A DNA stretch of 64,000 nucleotides, taken from NCBI RefSeq assembly GCF_000299335.2, contig NZ_CP004387.1, positions 3,612,994 to 3,676,993 of the forward strand. Direction: 5' to 3'. The translations under genes were made by a program, and so were the position numbers. The stretch is from Isoalcanivorax pacificus W11-5 (GTDB taxonomy: Bacteria; Pseudomonadota; Gammaproteobacteria; Pseudomonadales; Alcanivoracaceae). Within the stretch, counting starts at the first letter, position 1, and each line of letters opens with the position of its first letter. A model generated the notes under the pieces. That model saw only the letters and a program-made list of their open reading frames with translations, ran no database searches and was not told the DNA's origin. Positions 44,419-53,469 of the stretch are shown in pieces.

Positions 44419-46611
44419 TCAACGAGCCGCAGCAGATTTTTTCCGTCTTGCCGCATGCAGCTTCTTGTAGCTGTCAATCAGCCGAAGATGCCTGTCCAGC
44501 CCTTCCAGAGCCATGCTGGTCGGGGTCAGGCCATGGAAGCGGACGGTGCCATCCACTGAACCGATGGCTGCATCCAGAATGGCATCCCCGAACATGCGAC
44601 GGAAATTCACCAGATAGTCTTCCAGTGCCAGCTCGTCGTCCAGGGTCACCTCAAGCACTGCCTGCATGGCCTGATAGAAGCGGCCCCGCTCCACCGTGTT
44701 GTCGTTGAACTGAAGGAAAGTCTCGACCAGTTCCCGCGCTTCCTCCAGCTCGCCCAGTGCCAGATAAATCAGCAGCTTCAGCTCCAGGATGGTGAGCTGG
44801 CCCCAGACCGTATTCTCGTCGAACTCGATGCCGATCAGAGTGATGATCTTCATGTAGGTATCGAGCTCGCTTTCTTCCAGCCGCTCCACCAGAGCGACCA
44901 GCGCCTTGTCACTCAAACGGTGCAGGCCGAGGATGTCCTCGCGAAACCGCAGCGCCATGTTGGTGTTGTCCCACACCAGATCCTCCACCGGATACACCTC
45001 GGAGTAGCCCGGCACCAGGATGCGGCATACCGGCGCACCCAGGTCTTCGAACACGGCCATATAGCACTCGTGGCCCAGGTCTTCGAGGATGCCGAACAGG
45101 GTGGCTGCTTCGTCTTCATTGCTGCCCGAGAAATCCCAGTCGCAGAAGGCATGTGTCGGGCGCGCACTGAAGAAGCGCCAGGAGATGACGCCGCTGGAGT
45201 CGATAAAATGTTCGACGTAGTTATTCGGCTCCGTCACCGCCATGCTGTTGAAGGTGGGCGCGGGCAGATCATTCAGGCCCTCGAAACTGCGGCCCTGCAA
45301 CAGTTCCGTCAAGCTGCGCTCCAGCGCCACCTGGAAGCTGGGATGTGCCCCGAACGATGCAAAGACACCGCCGGTGCGCGGGTTCATCAGGGTGACGCAC
45401 ATGACCGGAAACTGACCGCCCAGGGAGGCATCCTTCACCAGCACCGGGAAACCCTGTGCTTCCAGCGCCCTGATGCCTTCCTGAATGTGCGGATAGCGCG
45501 CCAGCACCGCCTCCGGCACATCCGGCAGCGCGATTTCGTTTTCGATGATCTCTTTCTTGACCGCGCGTTCGAAGATTTCCGACAGGCACTGTACCTGGGC
45601 TTCCGGCAAGGTGTTGCCGGCGCTCATGCCGTTGCTGAGATACAGGTTTTCAATCAGGTTCGACGGGAAATAAACCACTTCCCCATCGGACTGCCGCACA
45701 TAGGGAATGGCACAGATGCCCCGCTCCGGCGTGCCCGAGTTGGTATCAAACAGATGCGTGCCCAGCAGCTCGCCGTCCGGATCATAGATGGCCAGGCAAT
45801 GGTCATCCAGAAGGCCCGCCGGCATTTCACCCTTCGGGCCGGGCTGGAACCACTTTTCATTCGGATAGTGGACGAACTCGCTGTTGGCGATGTCCTGCCC
45901 GAAATATTGATCGTTGTAGAAGAAGTTACAGCTCAGCCGCTCGATAAACTCGCCCAGCGCCGAGCAGAGTGCCGCTTCCTTGGTGGCGCCCTTGCCATTG
46001 GTGAAACACATGGGCGACGCCGCGTCCCGGATGTGCAGCGACCATACATGCGGCACGATATTGCGCCAGGACGCGATCTCAATCTTCATGCCAAGATCCG
46101 CCAGAATGGCGCTCATATTGGCAATGGTCTGCTCCAGGGGCAGGTCCTTGCCCTCAATGAAGGTGGCGGCTTCGCCATCCGGCCTGACCGTCAACAGGGC
46201 CTGGGTGTCGTCATCCAGGTTATCCACCAGCTCGATCTGGAAATCCGGCCCGGCCTGCACCACCTTCTTGACGGTGCAGCGCTCAATGGAGCGCACGATG
46301 CCCTGGCGGTCCCTGTCGCTGATGTCTTCGGGCAGCTCCACCTGAATGCGGAAGATCTGCTTGTAGCGGTCTTCCGGGTCCACGATGTTGTTCTGCGACA
46401 AGCGAATGTTGTCCGTGGGAATGTTGCGGGTATTGCAGTACACCTTCACAAAATACGCCGCGCACATCGCCGACGACGCCAGGAAGTAGTCAAACGGACC
46501 GGGGGCCGAGCCGTCGCCCTTGTAGCGGATGGGCTGGTCCGAGATGACGGTGAAGTCATCGAACTTCGCTTCAAGACGCAGGTTGTCGAGATAATTGACC
46601 TTGATTTCCAT
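44419..46611 (-). CDS. OsmC domain-YcaO protein
   Basis: A 730-residue fusion. Residues ~1-140 are an OsmC/Ohr-like fold (FLASSAMCAAYFVKVYCNTRNIP) that keeps one peroxidatic-type Cys. From ~160 it is a YcaO ATP-binding domain with E/D-rich stretches, e.g. ALGEFIERLSCNFFYNDQYF and LSEIFERAVKKEIIENEIALP. A helical C-terminal tail follows, like that of E. coli YcaO (a ~590-residue protein linked to beta-methylthiolation of ribosomal protein S12). The ATG at 46611 starts the OsmC fold; an upstream TTG at 46656 adds a poor extension. No peptide precursor or other thiazole-peptide genes lie nearby, so an S12-type role is more likely than a toxin. Confidence 0.87.
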   Translation of the reverse strand: MEIKVNYLDNLRLEAKFDDFTVISDQPIRYKGDGSAPGPFDYFLASSAMCAAYFVKVYCNTRNIPTDNIRLSQNNIVDPEDRYKQIFRIQVELPEDISDRDRQGIVRSIERCTVKKVVQAGPDFQIELVDNLDDDTQALLTVRPDGEAATFIEGKDLPLEQTIANMSAILADLGMKIEIASWRNIVPHVWSLHIRDAASPMCFTNGKGATKEAALCSALGEFIERLSCNFFYNDQYFGQDIANSEFVHYPNEKWFQPGPKGEMPAGLLDDHCLAIYDPDGELLGTHLFDTNSGTPERGICAIPYVRQSDGEVVYFPSNLIENLYLSNGMSAGNTLPEAQVQCLSEIFERAVKKEIIENEIALPDVPEAVLARYPHIQEGIRALEAQGFPVLVKDASLGGQFPVMCVTLMNPRTGGVFASFGAHPSFQVALERSLTELLQGRSFEGLNDLPAPTFNSMAVTEPNNYVEHFIDSSGVISWRFFSARPTHAFCDWDFSGSNEDEAATLFGILEDLGHECYMAVFEDLGAPVCRILVPGYSEVYPVEDLVWDNTNMALRFREDILGLHRLSDKALVALVERLEESELDTYMKIITLIGIEFDENTVWGQLTILELKLLIYLALGELEEARELVETFLQFNDNTVERGRFYQAMQAVLEVTLDDELALEDYLVNFRRMFGDAILDAAIGSVDGTVRFHGLTPTSMALEGLDRHLRLIDSYKKLHAARRKKSAAAR

Positions 46612-46968
46612 GGGCAGCGTACCGGAGGCAGACACGGGGACAGAAGGGCAGCGCAATGGGCGCCGGCCGGCGCGATAGTCTCATAAAACGGGCCTGGCGC
46701 CCATGGCCGGGCTTGGGGGGGCTTATGCCGCGATGGATAGCCTGAAGCCCCTCATTGTCCAACCCAGGGGATTCAGTGGACGTACGATGATAGGTGCCGG
46801 GCCCAGTGTTACCGTCTGGATCGGCAGGGCTGTCGATTTGTCGCGTCCCCACTCGACTGTCTGAACAGGAGCGGACGGATTGCAGCGCAGCCCTGCTGTA
46901 TTCGGCGCCCCCAGAGCCCACCCCTTTCTGATGTGGGCAGCCAATCGACCCGATTTCGGAGGCTTTAT
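46612..46968. other. Divergent intergenic region
   Basis: About 357 bases between the OsmC-YcaO gene and the SRPBCC gene. No gene is supported; the frames here have no start signals. It should hold promoters for both genes. I see no clear operator or terminator in it. Confidence 0.45.
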
Positions 46969-47427
46969 ATGTCACATCAAACAGGCACTGTTCGACTACA
47001 CCGCGTTCTGAAAGCACCCGCAGAGCGGATTTACAAAGCGTTCACCAGCAAAGATGCGCTGGAGTACTGGCTCCCGCCCTACGGCTTTACCGGCACCGTT
47101 CATGAGATTGACGCCCGCGTCGGTGGTGGGTACCGGATGTCATTCACCAATTTCGGCACGGGTAGCAGCCACACCTTCTCGGTCAAGTTTACAGAGCTCT
47201 TGCCAAACGAACGCATCATGCACACCGACCGCTTCGATGATGAGAATCTGCCGGGGGAAATGCAGGTGACCATTGACCTCAAAGCAGTGTCTTGCGGCAC
47301 CGAGCTTCGCATTGTTCAGGAGGGCATTCCTGCCATTATCCCCGAGGAAATGTGTTACCTCGGTTGGCAGGAGTCATTGCAGCAACTTGCCAGGCTGGTC
47401 GAGCCAGAGATTCCTGACAACGGGTGA
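46969..47427 (+). CDS. SRPBCC (AHSA1/START-like) family protein
   Basis: A 152-residue SRPBCC-fold protein with the family pattern: HRVLKAPAERIYKAFTS near the N-terminus, WLPPYGFTG, and GGYRMSF. The terminal part reads GWQESLQQLARLVE, as in the AHSA1-like branch. It has a hydrophobic pocket and probably binds a small ligand, but the ligand is unknown. CGGAGG precedes the ATG at 46969. It stands alone. Confidence 0.85.
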   Translation: MSHQTGTVRLHRVLKAPAERIYKAFTSKDALEYWLPPYGFTGTVHEIDARVGGGYRMSFTNFGTGSSHTFSVKFTELLPNERIMHTDRFDDENLPGEMQVTIDLKAVSCGTELRIVQEGIPAIIPEEMCYLGWQESLQQLARLVEPEIPDNG

Positions 47428-47463
47428 CAGGCTGTCGTGGAAGAGACCCGATGCCAGACGCAA

Positions 47464-47485
47464 GCGACCCCGTAGACGGGGTCGC
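47464..47485. terminator. Hairpin between SRPBCC and porin genes
   Basis: GCGACCCCG (47464-47472) pairs with CGGGGTCGC (47477-47485), a 9-bp stem between convergent genes with no T-run. Confidence 0.6.
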
Positions 47486-47518
47486 GCAAAGTATCATTGT
47501 TGCGGCCTTCAGCGCCGG

Positions 47519-48793
47519 TCAGAACTTGACCCGGCCGCCTGTGGTCACCACCGTGATGTCCTCGTACTTGGGGTTGTAGCAGGTACGGCCGGAGCTGGTG
47601 CACCATTCACCGCGCTCGAAGCTGTGGATTTTCGCGCCAGCGTAAAGATCGAACATCTCCGTGGGGCTCCACACATAGCCGGCACCGATCACCGAGCCTT
47701 TTTCATCGTCCTTGTTACGGTCACGGGTTTCGCCGTAGTGGATGTCAAAGGCGTGATGACGGCTCGGGCGATAGCCCAGTTTGATGTAACGGAACTGGCT
47801 CAGTTCCGAACGGGTAGACGAAAATGTCCCCGTTTTCTCGTCGGTAGTGAGATCCGCTTTGTAGTTGACGGCGGCCAGCGACACGTTGAAGCCCGTCGCG
47901 CTGTGAAAATACGACATGGAACCGCCATACGTCTTGATATCCGGGTTCACGCCGGAATCCGGATCGAAACGCTGATCCAGCTCGCCTCTGTTGCGGGTGG
48001 CAATGGAGTAGCCGAGGCCCACCAGCATTCGGCCGCCGGGCACACGCAGGCCTGACTTGAGGCCCACCTGGGAAATCGATTCATGCCCCTCGGAACCGGT
48101 ACCGTGACCAGTACTGATAGAAAGCACCATAGAGGCAATGCGCGGGCTGTCGTAACGAATGCGATCATGCCGGTTTTCAAAATTGAAATCGCGGATGCTG
48201 CCGCTGATGGTGGTGCGGTTGTTATCGCCTTCCTGCAGATCGAACGCTTCGGTGCCAGTGAAGTTGCCATTGGCATCGAATTTGCGTTTATAGGAGGAAT
48301 CCTTGAGCTCGTAGTTCAGGTTACCACCAAGATAGGACGGGTTACGAAAGCTGACCACGCCTGTGCCAGAGTAGTCCACACGCCCCGCGTTGTAGGCCGC
48401 CCCCTCGCCGCGCCCAACGGTAATTTTGCCGTAAGGCGTATCAATGAAAGCGTCGGTGATACGTTGATCGAACTCGCCGTCAATCGACTTGTTGGCAGGG
48501 TCCACGTCGTTGGACGGGTTGGAAAAAACGCCCACTTCCACCAGAGCACCCGCCGTCCACCCTTCCATCAGCCGCTGGGTGCCACCCACATGAAAGCGTG
48601 TCGGGCTGTTGCGGTTGTCCACATGATAGAACTCGGTGCTTGAACCCACACCCAGATAACCCGCAGCGTAACCGTCTTCAACGAACATCACTGCGCGGTT
48701 GACCTGACCGCCGACGTCAAACTCGGCAGCGACGGCGGGCACGGCGATCAAACTGGAGACGGCGACTGCCAGGATTGATTTCGGGGATCCCAT
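47519..48793 (-). CDS. Outer-membrane porin
   Basis: A 424-residue porin-like barrel. A signal peptide ends after AVAA (about residue 23), followed by EFDVGGQVNRAVMFVEDG. A constriction-loop-like insertion and alternating strands (LEVSG/GLGYSIATRNR, LGYRPSRHHAFDIHYGETRD) come next, with a terminal Phe (VKF). The overall pattern is that of Gram-negative general porins of the DUF/porin_4 type. It is divergent from a LysR gene and an ABC transporter, and a motif shared by both promoters suggests joint control. It likely admits the substrate of that transporter. Confidence 0.82.
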   Translation of the reverse strand: MGSPKSILAVAVSSLIAVPAVAAEFDVGGQVNRAVMFVEDGYAAGYLGVGSSTEFYHVDNRNSPTRFHVGGTQRLMEGWTAGALVEVGVFSNPSNDVDPANKSIDGEFDQRITDAFIDTPYGKITVGRGEGAAYNAGRVDYSGTGVVSFRNPSYLGGNLNYELKDSSYKRKFDANGNFTGTEAFDLQEGDNNRTTISGSIRDFNFENRHDRIRYDSPRIASMVLSISTGHGTGSEGHESISQVGLKSGLRVPGGRMLVGLGYSIATRNRGELDQRFDPDSGVNPDIKTYGGSMSYFHSATGFNVSLAAVNYKADLTTDEKTGTFSSTRSELSQFRYIKLGYRPSRHHAFDIHYGETRDRNKDDEKGSVIGAGYVWSPTEMFDLYAGAKIHSFERGEWCTSSGRTCYNPKYEDITVVTTGGRVKF

Positions 48794-48924
48794 AGTTCCT
48801 CCGGGTTTTGTTGTTCTATTGTGTGTTGTGGCTCATCCAGAACTTCAGCATTGGGAAACGAGTTGCCCCGCAGAGGGCGGTCAATGCCGGTTTACTTTAT
48901 CGGCCACCATTGATACTTATGTAA

Positions 48925-48940
48925 ATTGAAAACATCCTAT
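48925..48940. promoter_or_regulatory. ATTGAA-N6-CTAT motif before LysR/porin
   Basis: ATTGAA-N6-CTAT lies in the region between the porin and the LysR gene. The same motif in inverse orientation lies before the ABC transporter (49980-49995). It is a candidate binding site of the LysR regulator. Confidence 0.45.
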
Positions 48941-49024
48941 AGATATATGCACTTTATGCATCTTTATACCCTGCGACAGCGTGGCGCAGCGACAGCACGG
49001 CGCGAATAACAAGAGGAAAAAGCC

Positions 49025-49939
49025 ATGAATATCAAGAAGCTGAGGTGTTTCCGCGCAGTGGTCACGCACGGCTCCCTGGTGGCCGCCGCGTCGGTGATGA
49101 ACCTGAGCCAGCCGGCCACCAGCCGATTGATTTCCACGCTGGAGGACGAGCTCAAGCTGAAGCTGTTCAAGCGTGAAAAGCGCCGGCTTGTGTTGACAGA
49201 AGAGGGCAAGCAGTTCTATCGGGAGGCGGAAAAGATTCTCGCCAACCTGGAAGATCTGCCGCGCATCGTGCAGGAAATCCGCGAAGGCGGGCAACGCACC
49301 CTGCGCATCGTGGCGCTGGCACGCCTGGCTGGCAGCCTGGTGTCGCCGGCCCTGGCGCGCTTCGCGAAGGTGCATCCTGAGCAGCAGTTCAGTGTCGATG
49401 TGCGGGGCCATCGGGATATCGAGCAGTGGGTCGCCGGGCGCCACTACGATATCGCCGTGGCGCTGACCAAACCGTGCAACCATCCTGCGGTTATCCAGCG
49501 GCCGTTTTTCGATACCGACGCCATGGTGATGGTGCCCAAGGGGCATCCGCTGGAAGCACTGCGCGCCGTCACGCCCGCCCAAATGGCCAGGCACGACATC
49601 ATCGCCCTGGCCCCCGGCCGGCGCCCCCGCACCCAGATGGAGGACATTTTCCAGAAGGCCGGCGTGGCGCTGCGCTGCAAGATCGAAACCACCTCCACCG
49701 CACTGGCCTGCCAGATGGTCGGCGATGGCCTGGGCATCACCATCATCGACCGCCTCGCTGCCATGGCGGTGGACGCACGGCGGTTTTCTCTGCGTCCATT
49801 GCGGCCCGCCTACCGGCTGGAGTTCGTGCTGCTGTTCCCGCCGGGTTTCGAGGAAACACCGACTACCGCCGCCCTGGTGCAATGCCTGCGCGATCAGGTG
49901 CAGGCTTCGCTGGGCACGCATGCCACCATGACGGGCTGA
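49025..49939 (+). CDS. LysR-family transcriptional regulator
   Basis: A 304-residue LysR regulator. The N-terminal helix-turn-helix (about residues 1-62) contains HGSLVAAASVMNLSQPATSRLISTLEDEL. A long linker helix and a periplasmic-protein-like effector domain (~90-295) follow. It is divergent from the porin gene and directly before the ABC transporter operon. It very probably controls both through the ATTGAA-N6-CTAT motifs. The inducer is unknown, but should relate to the transported compound. Confidence 0.92.
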   Translation: MNIKKLRCFRAVVTHGSLVAAASVMNLSQPATSRLISTLEDELKLKLFKREKRRLVLTEEGKQFYREAEKILANLEDLPRIVQEIREGGQRTLRIVALARLAGSLVSPALARFAKVHPEQQFSVDVRGHRDIEQWVAGRHYDIAVALTKPCNHPAVIQRPFFDTDAMVMVPKGHPLEALRAVTPAQMARHDIIALAPGRRPRTQMEDIFQKAGVALRCKIETTSTALACQMVGDGLGITIIDRLAAMAVDARRFSLRPLRPAYRLEFVLLFPPGFEETPTTAALVQCLRDQVQASLGTHATMTG

Positions 49940-49979
49940 ACGGCGGCGCGCCAGATACATGCACAATACGCATACAAAC

Positions 49980-49995
49980 ATAGCTTATATTCAAT
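49980..49995 (-). promoter_or_regulatory. ATTGAA-N6-CTAT motif before ABC operon
   Basis: On the minus strand the bases read ATTGAA-N6-CTAT, as at 48925-48940. The AT-rich stretch around it (49960-50010) is the likely promoter region of the transporter operon. Confidence 0.45.
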
Positions 49996-50079
49996 TTTAA
50001 GATGAATAACCCCCGTCTAGACTGAGCTCAGTTCCTGGTCTTCCGATCCGGCATTCGAATAACGATAACGGGAGGAGAA

Positions 50080-51618
50080 ATGAAGATTCGCTACCCGACA
50101 TGGGTGCGCACCTTCCTGGTTGGCGCGATGGTGACCGGGTGGCTGCCGCTGGCCGCCCAGGCCGGTCCGCGCGACGACACCTTAGTGGTCGCCCTGCCCA
50201 AGGCGCTGACCACCGTGGACCGCCTGTATTCCATCCAGCGTGAAGGACTGATTGTCGCCGAGCTGACCGACGACGGCCTGTTTGGCGTCAACACCGACAC
50301 GCTCGAATTCGAACCGCTGGCCGCCGAATCCTTTCACTGGACAGGCGATACCCGCCTGGACGTGACGCTGCGCGACAACGTGCGCTTTCACGACGGCAGC
50401 ACGCTGACCGCCGACGATGTGGTCTACACCTATGAGTGGGTGCTGAATGCAGCCTCCGAAACCAGCCGCGGCCCCGTGATTCGCGGCTGGCTCGACAGCG
50501 TCGAGAAAACCGGCCCGTTATCCGTACGCTTCAACCTGAAAATGCCCTACCCCATGGCCCTGCGCGACATGGCCGTCAGCATTCCGCTGCGCAAGCGCGG
50601 CACCTACGAGGCCGCCGCCGGCGACCAGCCGCACAACGGCATCGGCCCCTACCGTGTCAAACGCTTCAATGTGGGCCGCGACATCGTGCTGGAACGCTTC
50701 GCCGACTACTATCCGGAAAGCCCCAAGGCCGGCGCTGCAATCCGCAATATCGTGTTCCGGATCATTCCCGACGAAGGCACACAACAGGCCGAGCTGCTCA
50801 GCGGTGGCATTGACCTGATGATGGATGTGCCGCCGGATGTGGCGGACAACGTCAGCGCCCTGCCCGGCGTGGCACGCCTGCAGGGCAACGATATCCGCAT
50901 CGGCTACCTGACCCTGGATGCCGCCGGCCATTCAGACCCCGACTCGCCGATGACCGACGTTAAAGTACGCCGCGCCATCAACCATGCCATCAACCGCGAA
51001 GCGATCACACGCTATCTGGTGCGTGGCAGCGCCGAGGCGATTCCCTACGCCTGCCACCCGCGCCAGTTTGGCTGCGAGGCCGACGGGCCACGCTACCCCT
51101 ACGATCCGGAAAAAGCCCGCCAGCTGCTCGCGGAAGCAGGTTACCCGAACGGCTTTTCGTTCAAATTGTGGGCCTACCGCGACAAGGTCATTGCCGAGTC
51201 TATCGCCAGCGACCTGAAAGCGGTGGGCCTGAACGCGGACCTGCGCTATGTGAAGCTGAACGTGTTCTCCAAGATGCGCAACGACCAGCAGATGGAAGCC
51301 TTCTTCGCCTCCTACGGCGGCGGCGGCACGGCGGACGCCTCCGCCTCCACGGGCGTGCACTTTATCGCCAACACATCACGCAATTTCACCGGCGACGCAT
51401 CGCTGGCAGACACCGTCCTGGCAGCGGAGCGCACGATTGACCCGGACGAACGGCGTCGGCTGTATCGCACCGCGCTGAACCGCATTGCCGAACAGGCGTA
51501 CTGGGTGCCGCTGTTTTCCTACAGCCAGAATTATCTGCTCTCGCCGGCCCTGTTGTTGCCTGTGCCCGAGGACGGTGTACCGCGGCTCTGGCAAGCCGCC
51601 TGGAGGCCGCAACCATGA
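50080..51618 (+). CDS. Oligopeptide-type ABC transporter substrate-binding protein
   Basis: A 512-residue periplasmic SBP of the DppA/OppA family (SBP_bac_5). The signal peptide ends near residue 28 (LAAQAG). Typical stretches are VRFHDGSTLTADDVVYTYEWV, IRIGYLTLDA, VRRAINHAINREAI and LLAEAGYPNGFSFKLW. The ligand class (peptide, opine, nickel or another amide) cannot be decided from the sequence. It is the first gene of a transporter operon. The ATG at 50080 has GGAGGAG upstream. Confidence 0.9.
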   Translation: MKIRYPTWVRTFLVGAMVTGWLPLAAQAGPRDDTLVVALPKALTTVDRLYSIQREGLIVAELTDDGLFGVNTDTLEFEPLAAESFHWTGDTRLDVTLRDNVRFHDGSTLTADDVVYTYEWVLNAASETSRGPVIRGWLDSVEKTGPLSVRFNLKMPYPMALRDMAVSIPLRKRGTYEAAAGDQPHNGIGPYRVKRFNVGRDIVLERFADYYPESPKAGAAIRNIVFRIIPDEGTQQAELLSGGIDLMMDVPPDVADNVSALPGVARLQGNDIRIGYLTLDAAGHSDPDSPMTDVKVRRAINHAINREAITRYLVRGSAEAIPYACHPRQFGCEADGPRYPYDPEKARQLLAEAGYPNGFSFKLWAYRDKVIAESIASDLKAVGLNADLRYVKLNVFSKMRNDQQMEAFFASYGGGGTADASASTGVHFIANTSRNFTGDASLADTVLAAERTIDPDERRRLYRTALNRIAEQAYWVPLFSYSQNYLLSPALLLPVPEDGVPRLWQAAWRPQP

Positions 51619-52532
51619 TGAATTATTTCCTGCGCCGCGCCATGGTGACGTTGCTGGTGGCCCTGACCGTCTCGTTCGGCACCTTCGCGCTGTTTTATTT
51701 CGCCACCGATCCGGCACAGACCATCGCCGGCGAGGACGCCCCCCAGGAAATGGTCGACGCCATCCGCGAACAGTACGGCTTCGACCGGCCCATCACCGTG
51801 CAGTACGTGGAGTGGCTGGGCGGCGTGTTGCAGGGCGATCTTGGCCAGAGCTACTTCTGGAAGCAGCCTGTCATCGCGCTGATCCAGGAACACGCCAAGG
51901 TCACCATCGTGCTGGCACTGGCCGCGCTGGCCGTGACGATCCTTATCGCACTGCCCCTCGGCATCAGTGCAGCACTCAGGCCGAACAGCTGGGTCGACCG
52001 CTTTGCCCTGTCCACGGCGGTATCCGCCCAGGCGATTCCCAATTTCTGGCTCGGGCTGATGCTGATCGTGCTGTTCGCCGTGACCTTCCCGATCTTCCCC
52101 GTCTCCGGCGACGCGACCTGGCAACACTATGTGCTGCCCGCTTTTGTGCTCGGCACCAGTTCAGTGCCGGCGGTCATGCGGCTGACCCGCACCGGCCTGC
52201 TCGACGTGATGGGCTCGGACTATATCCGCACTGCCCGCGCCAAAGGTTTCACCGGCTATCAACTGATCCTGCGTCAGGCGCTGCGTAACGCCCTGCTGCC
52301 CATCGTCAGCGTGCTGGCCGTGCAGCTCGGCCACAAGCTGGGTGGGTCCATCGTCACCGAATCTGTTTTCAGCATGAACGGCCTCGGCCGGCTGGCGGTG
52401 GAGTCGATTTTCAATTCCGACATCCCCACAGTGCAGTCGCTGATCCTGCTGTTCGTACTGACCTTCGTGCTGCTCACACTGGCGGCGGATCTGATCAATG
52501 CCTGGCTCGATCCCCGGATCAGGATGGGATAA
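51615..52532 (+). CDS. ABC transporter permease, DppB-like
   Basis: A 305-residue permease with about six membrane helices. It carries the DppB N-terminal form (MNYFLRRAMVTLLVALTVSFGTFALFYF) and the cytoplasmic EAA loop around YIRTARAKGFTGYQLILRQALRNALLP. Its ATG overlaps the binding-protein stop. It pairs with the DppC-like permease that follows. Confidence 0.92.
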   Translation: MMNYFLRRAMVTLLVALTVSFGTFALFYFATDPAQTIAGEDAPQEMVDAIREQYGFDRPITVQYVEWLGGVLQGDLGQSYFWKQPVIALIQEHAKVTIVLALAALAVTILIALPLGISAALRPNSWVDRFALSTAVSAQAIPNFWLGLMLIVLFAVTFPIFPVSGDATWQHYVLPAFVLGTSSVPAVMRLTRTGLLDVMGSDYIRTARAKGFTGYQLILRQALRNALLPIVSVLAVQLGHKLGGSIVTESVFSMNGLGRLAVESIFNSDIPTVQSLILLFVLTFVLLTLAADLINAWLDPRIRMG

Positions 52533-52535
52533 ACC

Positions 52536-53468
52536 ATGACAACAAGAAGCGACTCCGTGAGCGCCAGCGAACTGCTGCCTCAGGTATCACAGGAACAGGC
52601 AGCACTCGGCCTGACACCCACGCAGATGGCACTCAAGGCCGCGCGCCGGCATCTGGGGCTGCAACTGGGCCTTGGCATCCTGGCGCTGATGGCCGTGTTC
52701 GCGGTGCTGGCGCCCTGGCTGGCACCGCACGATCCCTATTTGCAGAATCTGCCGCTGCGGCTTTTGCCACCGGCCTGGGCGGATGGCGGGCAATGGGAGT
52801 ATCTGCTGGGCACCGATCACCTTGGCCGGGATTACCTCAGCCGCATTATCTATGGCGCGCGCATTTCCATGATGATCGGGCTGGGCGCTGCCACCATCGG
52901 TGCGCTGATCGGCGTCACGCTGGGCGTGCTCGCCGGTTACTTCGGCGGCTGGGTGGATCAGGCGGTGAATTTTCTGGTGACCTGCCAACTGGCCGTGCCC
53001 AGCCTGCTGCTGATCATGGCGCTGGTGTTCGTGATCGGCCAGTCCATCACGGTGGTGATCTTCGTCATCGGCGCCACGCACTGGGTGCTTTACCTGATGG
53101 TCACGCGCTCCGCCACATTGCGATTGCGTGAACTGGATTTTGTCGCTGCGGCACGCACCATGGGGTGCAGTAAATTCCAGATTGCCGTGAAGGAAATCCT
53201 GCCCAACCTCGCCAACCAGATTACCGTGATCTTCACCCTGGAAGTGGCCGTGGCGATTCTCAACGAAGCGACGCTGTCGTTCCTCGGGCTGGGTGTGCCC
53301 TCGCCCACACCGTCCTGGGGCCTGATGATCGCCGAAGGCAAGACCGCCATGTTCTTCCAGCCGTGGCTGGTGATCCTGCCCGGCATCGCGCTGTTCATTC
53401 TGGTCATCGCCATCAACCTGCTCGGTGACGGCGTGCGCGATATCACCGTCACCCACCGGAGAGGCTGA
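52536..53468 (+). CDS. ABC transporter permease, DppC-like
   Basis: A 310-residue permease. A short cytoplasmic N-terminus is followed by about six helices, with the DppC pattern LGTDHLGRDYLSRIIYGARISMMIG and the EAA loop near residues 205-225 (RTMGCSKFQIAVKEILPNL). It starts three bases after dppB-like and is followed by the ATPase gene with one base between. Confidence 0.92.
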   Translation: MTTRSDSVSASELLPQVSQEQAALGLTPTQMALKAARRHLGLQLGLGILALMAVFAVLAPWLAPHDPYLQNLPLRLLPPAWADGGQWEYLLGTDHLGRDYLSRIIYGARISMMIGLGAATIGALIGVTLGVLAGYFGGWVDQAVNFLVTCQLAVPSLLLIMALVFVIGQSITVVIFVIGATHWVLYLMVTRSATLRLRELDFVAAARTMGCSKFQIAVKEILPNLANQITVIFTLEVAVAILNEATLSFLGLGVPSPTPSWGLMIAEGKTAMFFQPWLVILPGIALFILVIAINLLGDGVRDITVTHRRG

Positions 53469-53469
53469 G

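Noticed and set aside
44419-46611. Thiazole/oxazole peptide (TOMM) gene cluster around YcaO
   Set aside because: No short precursor peptide, dehydrogenase or cyclodehydratase partner lies beside it. The neighbours are kbp and an SRPBCC gene.
44920-46686. 588-codon plus-strand frame antisense to the OsmC-YcaO gene
   Set aside because: It is longer than many real genes but lacks a binding site and any recognisable domain. The opposite strand has a complete, recognisable protein.
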